Assembly (NCBI GenBank): GCA_026770595.1
Contig: MU634211.1
Span: 1-14,404, forward strand
Source: Ochromonadaceae sp. CCMP2298
Taxonomy: Eukaryota > Sar > Synurophyceae > Ochromonadales > Ochromonadaceae
Direction of reading: 5' to 3'
DNA length: 14,404 nt
Part shown: in pieces, positions 8,376-14,404 of the stretch
Layout of the letters: each line of letters starts with the position of its first letter
How positions within the stretch are numbered: position 1 is the stretch's first letter
Notes under the pieces: generated by a model
Told to the model about the DNA's origin: nothing
Seen by the model: the letters and a program-made list of their open reading frames with translations, nothing else
Databases searched by the model: none
Made by a program: the position numbers and the translations under genes

Positions 8376-9608
8376 ATGTCGAAGTCCGAGGCTGCTCTGT
8401 TGCTGGATAGTCTAATGGGAGTGAACAGAAACAACGACAGAATGGAGGATCACGTGACTGACTACCGTGATGAACGAGTGTGCAAGTTCTTCCTGGTGGG
8501 CACGTGTCCCAACGAACTCTTCGTAAACACCAAGATGGACGAAGGACCGTGTCGGAATATACACTCCGATTCGTTGAAGGCGGATTTCCAACGCAATGCC
8601 AGAGATCCTCACATGTTCGACTCTCTCATAGAACGGGAATTCACGAACCGCATAACGGAGGCAGATCGGGTGATTAAGCGGGCCCGGGCTCGCGTGGAAG
8701 AGGAGAAGACGGACGAGACCATCAATCCCGACATCAACCCTGATATCTTGCGAGTACACGCAGATATGTCCAGGATTATCTCGAACGCAGAGGTGGCAGG
8801 GTTGGACGGTGATATCGACAAGGTCATGGATCTCGTGAACGGGACGTTGGAAGAGCTTATGCGAGAGAAGGCGGCGACATTGAACAGAATCATGGAGCGC
8901 AAGCGCGCACGCCCGGGAGGGCCAGACAAGAAGCTGCGCGTGTGCGATATCTGCGGCTCCATGCTTTCGATATTTGACTCGGACAAGCGACTGACGGACC
9001 ATTTCTTGGGAAAGCAGCACATTGGATACCAGTTTTTGCGTGACCAGGTGGAAGCAGTCAGGGTGCGGAAGGAGGCGGCAAGGTATGGATATCACCCACT
9101 GGAATTAGATGTTTGCTTTCGTTTGACTGACTGTTACTTCTTCTTTCGCTGTAGGGCTTCTGTTGCGCCGGCACGTGGTGACAGTTCTAGTAGGGACGTT
9201 GACAAGGGCGGGAGAGAAAGAGAAGGGCGGAGCTACTATGGCAACGACTCCGAGTACCAGAAGAAAGACGCGTATGGGGATCGGGGCAGAGATAGCGGGA
9301 GAGACAGCTATAGAGCGCGCGACCGTGAGTCGGACGGAGGTAGGGACAGGAACAAAGATTCGGACAGGGACTGGAACAGAGACAAGGACCGGCGCAGGGA
9401 TCGTAGCCGTAGCAATGATGCTAGAGGAAGGGATGGAAGGGATGGAAGGGATGGAAGGGATGGAAGGGATGGAAGGGATGGAAGGGATGGAAGGGATGAT
9501 CGAGGAAGGGATGACAGAGGAAGGGATGACAGAGGAGGGAGGGACCGCGAGCGTGGAAGGGATGATAGAGGAGGAAGGGACCGGGATCGCAGGGGCGGGA
9601 ATTGGTGA
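8376..9608 (+). CDS. LUC7 family U1 snRNP-associated splicing factor (LUC7L3-like), 2 exons
   Basis: Nuclear protein that helps U1 snRNP select 5' splice sites. Exons 8376-9082 and 9155-9608; the 72-bp intron (gtatgg...gtag) splits an Arg codon. The spliced protein has 386 residues. The start at MSKSEAALLLDSLMG matches the family N-terminus. A CCCH zinc finger at about 35-65 contains VCKFFLVGTCPNELF and GPCRNIH; central coiled-coil helices follow; a C2H2 finger has CDICGSM...DHFLGKQHIGY. CPxELF and GKQHxGY resemble the LUC7L3/CROP branch more than LUC7L1/2. The C-terminal ~150 residues are Arg/Asp/Gly-rich with eight GRD units, replacing the usual RS tail. Unspliced, the intron is in frame without a stop, adding 24 residues. 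The stop lies 111 bp from the convergent VPS9 gene stop. Confidence 0.93.
   Translation: MSKSEAALLLDSLMGVNRNNDRMEDHVTDYRDERVCKFFLVGTCPNELFVNTKMDEGPCRNIHSDSLKADFQRNARDPHMFDSLIEREFTNRITEADRVIKRARARVEEEKTDETINPDINPDILRVHADMSRIISNAEVAGLDGDIDKVMDLVNGTLEELMREKAATLNRIMERKRARPGGPDKKLRVCDICGSMLSIFDSDKRLTDHFLGKQHIGYQFLRDQVEAVRVRKEAARYGYHPLELDVCFRLTDCYFFFRCRASVAPARGDSSSRDVDKGGREREGRSYYGNDSEYQKKDAYGDRGRDSGRDSYRARDRESDGGRDRNKDSDRDWNRDKDRRRDRSRSNDARGRDGRDGRDGRDGRDGRDGRDGRDDRGRDDRGRDDRGGRDRERGRDDRGGRDRDRRGGNW
9426..9497 (+). repeat. GGAAGGGAT 9-bp tandem repeat (8 units) coding GRD
   Basis: Eight perfect head-to-tail units encode Gly-Arg-Asp in the LUC7 tail; degenerate versions (GRDDR) continue to about 9590. 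Perfect units suggest recent slippage, so copy number may vary between strains. Alternative frames give meaningless MEG and HPF repeats. Confidence 0.9.
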
Positions 9609-9719
9609 ATAATTGGAAATCGAATCGCCCGCTTCTCCACAATCTAGTTTGACTCGGTTTTCTGAACATTCGACAAAAGTGAAGTTGGAAAAAACAGGTT
9701 CTTATTTACATTCAAATTG

Positions 9720-11183
9720 CTAGCCGTTTCCTGCTGCCGTTCTGCCTGATTTCCGGCGACTGTGTATGTCTTTCACGGAGAGCGAGTCCCCCCTGAGGGC
9801 CAACACCGATTTTTTATACTCTGCGAGTAGCTTGTCAACGTCCACCTTTGCGCTCTCACTCTTCTCGCCCTCTTCCGTACTCTTCGCCCCTAAGGCCCGT
9901 TTCGCCATGTGCTGCTTGAGGATCACATCCTTGGAGGCTTTCGCTTTCATCTTGGACTGCAGGATAGCCCGGTCGAACTCCTCGGGCTCTATGGTGAGCG
10001 CTTTCGCGTCGACGTTGTCGAGAAAGAAAACGCCTGACACGAAGTTGGTGAGCAGGTACCCTGCCTCAGCGATCAGTTGCGAGGGCCTTGTGTAGCGCTG
10101 CAGATACTTCAGCGTGGAGTGCAGGCGCACCGGATTGCAGCACCGAATAGCGTATATCATCATGGGCAGCAGCTCGTCTGCTCCGGGGAGGGATCCATCA
10201 GTACGGCAGCTTTTAAGAATAGCTGCGATTTCCATCGTGCAGCGCTTGACACAGAGTAGCATATCTTGCGGACACTTCGCTGTCGACATCTCGGTCAAGC
10301 TCCGCATCGGTTGCTCCAACAGAACTGACAAAAACCTGCTGTCTTGGGCGGCGACATACTCAACAGGCTTACGGCTCCCGTTTGTCATCGCTTCTGCCTG
10401 CATCTTCGCCAAGTACAACTCGTGCAGCGCTCGGATGCACTTGATGTCCAGGTGCTCTGCGCGTAGAAAAGACAGCGACTCTATCCGCTCCGCGGTCTGC
10501 GCGTTCAGCGCCACGTCATCGGTGTCCGACGCGAAGAGCACGTAGTGTAGCTTTGTGAAAATAAATTTCTCACAGTGCACCTCGGAAGCGCTAAATTGGC
10601 TCTCAGTACTCCTGGCCCAAATCGGAGACTGCCTCATGGTCTCATATACGTGATCCAGAAAACTCCAGATGCGCCCTGACCAGTTCTGGAATTCTTCGTC
10701 GTCGTCATAACTCCCCAGGGTTGCAGTCGATGGAGTGGTCCCTCTGGCTGTACTAAAGTCGGTGCAAAACTTGGTCGCGAATTGCTGCATGGACTTAACG
10801 ATCTCCGTCGCTGCAGGGCGCGTCAGTTTCTCGATAAAATCGTTGTAGTCATCATTCCCGCTCGACGGAGGATAGCTGGTGGAGCTGGCACTGGCGTCAT
10901 CATCATATGCATCTGAATCAATCATCCCCGCGGATATCGCGTTTATATCATACGCATCCCCATCCGCTACGATCTCTGAAAGGTAGTTCAATACGTTTTG
11001 GATAGACACCGACGCAGGTATCTTCTCATGCAGGGATGCCGAGACAACCGGCAGGCCTTTTCCAATTCTGAGCTCTACGTTCGCATGATCTATCTCTTTC
11101 GCACTGAGGACCCACTTTATCCGCGACCTGCGGGCGATGTGGAGGAGCTCCTTCCTTCGCGAAGCAGCAGCGTCAACTTCCAT
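9720..11183 (-). CDS. VPS9-domain protein, probable Rab5-family guanine nucleotide exchange factor
   Basis: Single-exon gene for 487 residues. VPS9 proteins load GTP onto Rab5-type GTPases on early endosomes. The helical bundle preceding the VPS9 core is seen in DFIEKLTRPAATEIVKSMQQF and CEKFIFTKLHYVLFA, comparable to the Rabex-5 arrangement. The core near 330-405 has PGADELLPMMIYAI, NPVRLHSTLKYLQRY, AEAGYLLTNF and LTIEPEEFDRAI. The catalytic Asp and Pro (GADxxLP) and the Tyr and Thr (GYxxTN) are all present. No A20 zinc finger, RA or SH2 domain is visible; the N-terminal third is acidic and low complexity and the C-terminus is Lys-rich helix. Start chosen at ATG 11183; the frame is open to ATG 11366, but that extension is Ser/Leu/Cys-rich and unlike a domain. 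Divergent from the VMA22-like gene. Confidence 0.85.
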   Translation of the reverse strand: MEVDAAASRRKELLHIARRSRIKWVLSAKEIDHANVELRIGKGLPVVSASLHEKIPASVSIQNVLNYLSEIVADGDAYDINAISAGMIDSDAYDDDASASSTSYPPSSGNDDYNDFIEKLTRPAATEIVKSMQQFATKFCTDFSTARGTTPSTATLGSYDDDEEFQNWSGRIWSFLDHVYETMRQSPIWARSTESQFSASEVHCEKFIFTKLHYVLFASDTDDVALNAQTAERIESLSFLRAEHLDIKCIRALHELYLAKMQAEAMTNGSRKPVEYVAAQDSRFLSVLLEQPMRSLTEMSTAKCPQDMLLCVKRCTMEIAAILKSCRTDGSLPGADELLPMMIYAIRCCNPVRLHSTLKYLQRYTRPSQLIAEAGYLLTNFVSGVFFLDNVDAKALTIEPEEFDRAILQSKMKAKASKDVILKQHMAKRALGAKSTEEGEKSESAKVDVDKLLAEYKKSVLALRGDSLSVKDIHSRRKSGRTAAGNG

Positions 11184-11567
11184 GATGTCAAGGTTGCTGA
11201 GCGTGAAGCATGGGACTTTCTTGGACAGGAGGCATGCAGAGAGCCGTCGACTGGACAGACAGGACTGAAGCAGAGCGGAGAATAACAGAAGGTCACACGA
11301 CGAGACTCTTGAGCAGTTGAGCTCTCCAAAGCTCTCTCCCCTCTCCCCGATCAGGTAGGATTTCAATTTCTTCCCTCAAGCTGCTCGGTTGTTTGTTGGT
11401 TGTTTTCAACACCAACGCCTCCAAACTTGGAAAAACCCAGTTCCTGTCTTTCGAAGCCGGGAAGGGGACCCCAGAGGAACCTCGACAAAGAGAGAGGTGG
11501 CCCGCCATTTAGAGAGAGAGTGCTTCGATCAGACCATATCCTTCAGTTCAATTGCCACCTGGCAAGG
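11184..11567. promoter_or_regulatory. Divergent promoter region between VPS9 and VMA22-like genes
   Basis: 384 bp separate the two chosen start codons. In-frame upstream ATGs at 11366 (minus) and 11400 (plus) would put the 5' ends only 33 bp apart, which supports the inner starts. No promoter element can be assigned by eye. Confidence 0.5.
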
Positions 11568-12086
11568 ATGGACCCAGAAATTGCTGCGTCCAACGCCAGC
11601 TTTGAAGCCATGATATGCGGCACCGATGAATACGTCAGAAGACACGGAAAGTTGTGCTCCCTGCTCTCCAACGGATTCTTCAAGTTTAGCCAGGCCGCAC
11701 GAGACGCTCGCTCGGTAATCAGAATCGACGATATTCGCGAAGATATAGAGCCAACACTCTCCATCCGAGTTAGCGAACAGGGAGTCCTAACTCTTGTGAG
11801 CGCGAAGGGCGAGGATATCGAATACTTTTGCGGGCTTCCGCCTCCAGCTTTGCGGACAGCGCAAAAGCACTTCAAACAAGCTATTTCAGAGGCAGTAGAT
11901 ATGTCTGTTTGTGTGCAGTCGATACGGCAAGCTGCTTCTTCTCTAGAAAGCGAACGTCCCCGCCCCGCAACGACGAGTGTGATACAACCCTCAGGTGATG
12001 AACCTGTCGATGAACAAGCCCCAGCAGAAGCTTTGACTTCCCAGCATGGCATACTCAGCAACAGCAGCAGCAGCTACGGGCTCTGA
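11568..12086 (+). CDS. Probable V-ATPase assembly factor, VMA22/CCDC115-like
   Basis: Single-exon gene of 172 residues, close to the usual 180. In yeast and animals this family sits at the ER with VMA12/TMEM199 and assembles the V0 sector of the vacuolar H+-ATPase. The N-terminal helix contains KLCSLLSNGFFKFSQAARDARS, matching the family's small-residue 'G-x-x-x-L-x-x-A-R' segment. The C-terminal half has EDIEYFCGLPPPALRTAQKHF, comparable to the characteristic D-P-L-x-W-F-G-x-L-x-P-x-x-L-R-x-A-Q-x-x-F; here the Trp is Tyr and a Cys is inserted. A Leu/Gln helix and a disordered tail ending SSSSYGL follow. Start at MDPEIAASN; in-frame ATG 11400 would add 56 low-complexity residues. The assignment rests on short motifs, so another small coiled-coil family is possible. 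Confidence 0.6.
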   Translation: MDPEIAASNASFEAMICGTDEYVRRHGKLCSLLSNGFFKFSQAARDARSVIRIDDIREDIEPTLSIRVSEQGVLTLVSAKGEDIEYFCGLPPPALRTAQKHFKQAISEAVDMSVCVQSIRQAASSLESERPRPATTSVIQPSGDEPVDEQAPAEALTSQHGILSNSSSSYGL

Positions 12087-12336
12087 GACTTCATACTGGG
12101 GAACGCCGAAGGAGCTTCGCGTGATCGCAGCATCGCTATGTAGAAATTGTATATTGTCATTGTACCGCCAGTTTAAGATCCAAGCTGAGAATTGACTACG
12201 ATTTCGAACGCGTCTGTTATTAATATTGGGCACATTCTACTGCCGCTCCGATGCACAGGCCTGAAGGGCTTACAGGAATATCTAGATTCGGGCACAGTAA
12301 TCGCTTCTAGTGTGGCAATGTCTCCCAAACCCTTGC

Positions 12337-13095
12337 TTAGAACTTCATCAGGTCAACCTCCTTCTTCTTCAGCATCTCATCGAGCTTCTTGGAGTTCACT
12401 TCCGTAACCTTCTGGATCACCTCCTGTTAAAAAGCAGAGATAGGATTAAACGCTGGTTAAGCTGAGAAAACGGTACCACGTGCCGACATGCCCATAGCCA
12501 TCCTTACCTGGTAGCCTGCGCAATCATCCTTGGTGATGTCCTTGTCCTTCTCAGCCTTCTTGATGAGGTCGACGCCCTCTCTGCGAATATTTCTGATGGA
12601 TACTTTGCCATCCTCACAGACCGTCTTGGCTTGCTTCACTAGATCTTTTCTACGATCCTCAGTAAGCGCCGGAATATTGATGCGAATCACTTCTCCATCC
12701 GAGTTGGGGTTCAGATTCAAGTCCGACATGGAGATGGCCTTTTCAATGTCCTTCATAATAGTTCTATCGAAGGGCTCAACAACGAGCGTTTGGGAGTTCG
12801 CAGCTGCTACGCGGGCAACCTGATTCAGCGGCGTCATGGAACCGTAGTAGTCGACCATGATGCGGTCGAGGATGGCTGGGCTCGCCCCTCCAGCGCGCAG
12901 TGTATTGAACTGCGACTGCATGCCCTCCAGTGTTTTGGTCATTTTCTCCTCTGTTGCTTTCTTCATAACCTTCCAGTCAAACTCCATCGTGATGCCTCCT
13001 CTCGCACTCACACTGCGCATGGCGCGGTGGGGCGCAAAGGCGAGGATGCCCACGACGCAGAGCACCACCAACACCGACCGAAGCAGACCGATCAT
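12337..13095 (-). CDS. Plastid-targeted ribosome recycling factor (RRF), 2 exons
   Basis: With EF-G, RRF splits the post-termination ribosome. Exons 13095-12508 and 12423-12337; the 84-bp intron is gtaagg...acag, phase 0. The protein has 224 residues. Residues 1-20 (MIGLLRSVLVVLCVVGILA) form a signal peptide; FAPHRAMRSVSARG follows, with Phe at +1 as in red-lineage complex plastids, then mature RRF from about residue 36. Family motifs: LDRIMVDYYGSMTPLNQVA, EKAISMSDLNLNPNSDG, IRINIPALTEDRRKDLVK, IRNIRREG, KDKDITKDD, and the last exon VIQKVTE...LKKKEVDLMKF. The usual TGRASP motif reads AGGASP, a loss of the conserved Arg. Bacterial-type RRF in a nuclear gene with this leader points to the plastid; mitochondrial targeting is less likely. 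Converges on the VMA22-like gene 250 bp away. Confidence 0.93.
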
Positions 13096-13217
13096 GATAG
13101 AAAGAGTGACGGGGCAGGATCTGTTCCTCTCCAGTATGGCAATCTTCCGAGAGCTCTTGATGTGTGCAAGAAGAAAATGTGTGCACCTTCTTGCAGCTTG
13201 GCAAAAACCCCATCCGC

Positions 13218-13618
13218 TGCAAAAACATGGCCCACCCCTACACGGTACAAAAACTTCGCCCACCCCCGCGCCTTTGACGTGCTTGACATCCATTACAATT
13301 ACAGTTGCATCATAAAGATGTGCAGTACATAGATTACTCTACTAAAATTATATCTAAAATGTATCAAAATCTATATTAGATGAGCTATTGAGAGATTACT
13401 AACCATAAATTGGCGCCTTGAGTTACAATGAATTAGCGCCTTCAGCGCCAATTTATGGTTAGTAATCTCTCAATAACTCATCTAATATAGATTTTGATAC
13501 ATTTTAGATATAATTTTAGTAGAGTAATCTATGTACTGCACATCTTTATGATGCAACTGTAATTGTAATGGATGTCAAGCACGTCAAAGGCGGGGGGGGG
13601 GCGGACCATGTTTTTGCA
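13218..13618. mobile_element. Large inverted-repeat element (MITE-like hairpin)
   Basis: Arms 13271-13416 and 13445-13590 are 146 bp each and match with one mismatch (13385 against 13476), around a 28-base loop. Two more pairs (13269-13270 with 13591-13592) continue the match, and an outer pair TGCAAAAACATGG at 13218-13230 and its complement at 13606-13618 suggests wider termini. Between inner and outer repeats the left side carries about 25 bp extra, apparently a duplication of the terminal sequence. The arms are AT-rich, unlike neighbouring exons. No transposase or clear target-site duplication was found. The element begins about 120 bp upstream of the RRF start. Confidence 0.85.
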
Positions 13619-13721
13619 ACCCGCAAGGGTGGGGAAGGGACCAGTCACAAATAAGTTACACAAGGACGGACATAAACTTACCTCCACAATCTCGATTGTA
13701 TGGGGCGCCAAACGTACTTAT

Positions 13722-13859
13722 GAGTGGCACTCGAATTTTGAGTGGCACTCTGGTCCCCTGCCGCACCTGGGAACGGAAGTGCCACTTTTCTGGGGTCCCC
13801 TCAAAAACCTGGGACCCGGAGTGCCACCCAAATTTGGGTCCCCTCCAAAACCTGGGACC
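13722..13859. repeat. Degenerate tandem repeat with GTG(G/C)CAC and GGTCCCCT boxes
   Basis: Four related units begin near 13722, 13740, 13775 and 13818. Each starts GAGTGGCACTC or GAAGTGCCAC/GGAGTGCCAC; the last three continue to GGTCCCCT and ACCTGGGA. The last two units are 42-43 bp apart and most alike. It lies next to the hairpin element. Open frames through it give low-complexity products and are not called. Confidence 0.75.
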
Positions 13860-14264
13860 AAAAAAAAATCTTTAAAACCCACCTCAATTATGCGAAAATT
13901 TATTCAAAACCCATATTTTGGGACAAAACTTCAAACCGTTACAACTTCTGCGCATCGAGCCCCCAGAGCAATCGGAGAGCAGATCGTGGGGGTTCCCCCC
14001 ACCCGCGAGGCCAGCCAGCCCACTCTGGGAGGCTGTTTATATCATCCTACATGCACACAGCGCACACCCACCTGCGCCGCCTGGCTCAGGTGGCTGGGGA
14101 GCTGGCGGCTGGACGCTGGGGGGTGCTGCGTGGAGGCGAGTGGAGTTCGATGCTCGTTGGAGAGCGAGAAAGACACCGGGTAATACATAATATATCGCGC
14201 TTTAATCTTTCCCATCAACACTACCCTATTTCTAACTATCTATCTATCGATCCCCTTGCATTGT
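13860..14264. other. Intergenic stretch, probable 3' UTR of the right-edge gene
   Basis: Contains an A-rich patch at 13860-13920, a small hairpin GTGGGGG-TTC-CCCCCAC at about 13986-14002, and a short TATC run near 14237-14248. No gene, tRNA or rRNA seen. Confidence 0.45.
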
Positions 14265-14404
14265 TTAGGGCAGTTCCGAGCGCGCGGAGAAGGCCGGCGC
14301 ATGCCCGAGCAGCTTGGACATGAAGCCGCGCGGGCTGGAGAGGGCTGGAGAGGGCTGAAGAGTGGTGGAGAGTGGTGGTGGTGGAGAGTGGTGGTGGTGG
14401 AGAG
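14265..14404 (-). CDS. Possible 3' end of a gene continuing beyond the right edge
   Basis: On the minus strand the frame is open from the right edge to TAA at 14267-14265, with a low-complexity His/Ser/Pro/Thr segment followed by FMSKLLGHAPAFSARSELP as the C-terminus. Nearly every codon of that final stretch ends in G or C, as in the kinesin exons, which favours coding. It is too short to identify, and the upstream sequence is a GC-rich repeat, so it may be chance. Confidence 0.4.
   Translation of the reverse strand, partial: LHHHHSPPPPLSTTLQPSPALSSPRGFMSKLLGHAPAFSARSELP
14332..14404. repeat. Purine-rich minisatellite at the right edge
   Basis: Three GGGCTGGAGA/GGGCTGAAGA units pass into GTGGTGGAGA and GTGGTGGTGGTGGAGA units; the array is cut by the window end. 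In the minus-strand frame it codes His, Pro, Ser and Thr runs. Confidence 0.8.

Noticed and set aside
9163-9612. Plus-strand frame with a Met-Glu-Gly repeat
   Set aside because: Out-of-frame reading of the 9-bp repeat that codes GRD in LUC7; the minus-strand His-Pro-Phe frame is likewise a shadow.
13529-13711. Minus-strand short frame ending in the hairpin arm
   Set aside because: Its last ~20 residues are duplicated at the end of the plus-strand frame 12790-13332 only because the arms are reverse complements; not evidence of a conserved protein.
14145-14170. tRNA-like GTTCGA T-loop
   Set aside because: The flanking bases do not form a five-pair stem and no anticodon or acceptor arms can be drawn.
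13572-14183. Plus-strand open frame of 203 codons beginning in the hairpin
   Set aside because: It starts in the inverted-repeat arm, and the opposite arm begins with the same MSSTSKA; the rest translates tandem repeats. No domain.

Overview
This is eukaryotic nuclear DNA. Protein-coding exons are split by nine short GT-AG introns (about 68-167 bp), genes lie on both strands, and there is no operon structure. The most telling gene encodes a plastid-type ribosome recycling factor whose N-terminus is a hydrophobic signal peptide ending in an A-FAP motif. That is the signature of import into a complex plastid of red-algal origin (cryptophytes, diatoms and other photosynthetic stramenopiles, haptophytes). 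The intron size, GC-rich coding sequence and this motif together would fit a cryptophyte such as Guillardia, but that identification is inference only.

Layout, left to right. (1) 1-3498, minus: a kinesin-14-like motor with coiled coil, neck and motor, cut by the left edge; its long C-terminal tail carries three copies of an unusual Ala/His motif. (2) 4063-6159, minus: a four-exon gene for a 622-residue Ser/Pro-rich protein that I do not recognise. (3) 7279-7897, minus: acidic ribosomal stalk protein P1, three exons, with a non-canonical C-terminus. (4) 8376-9608, plus: a LUC7 family U1 snRNP protein, closest to the LUC7L3 type, with a retained-looking in-frame intron and an Arg/Asp repeat tail. 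(5) 9720-11183, minus: a VPS9-domain Rab5-type GEF. (6) 11568-12086, plus: a probable VMA22/CCDC115-like V-ATPase assembly factor. (7) 12337-13095, minus: the plastid-targeted ribosome recycling factor. (8) 13218-13618: a 146-bp-arm, almost perfect inverted repeat resembling a MITE, followed by a small degenerate repeat cluster. (9) 14265-14404, minus: the probable 3' end of another gene.

The arrangement is compact. P1 and LUC7 are divergent over 478 bp; the VPS9 and VMA22-like genes are divergent over 384 bp and both concern the endosome/vacuole system; LUC7/VPS9 and VMA22/RRF converge. Otherwise the genes are independent housekeeping genes: cytosolic and plastid translation, splicing, membrane traffic and the cytoskeleton. 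I see no defence system, CRISPR array, rRNA or tRNA. The best candidates for novelty are the repeated kinesin tail, the unrecognised 622-residue protein and the large hairpin element.
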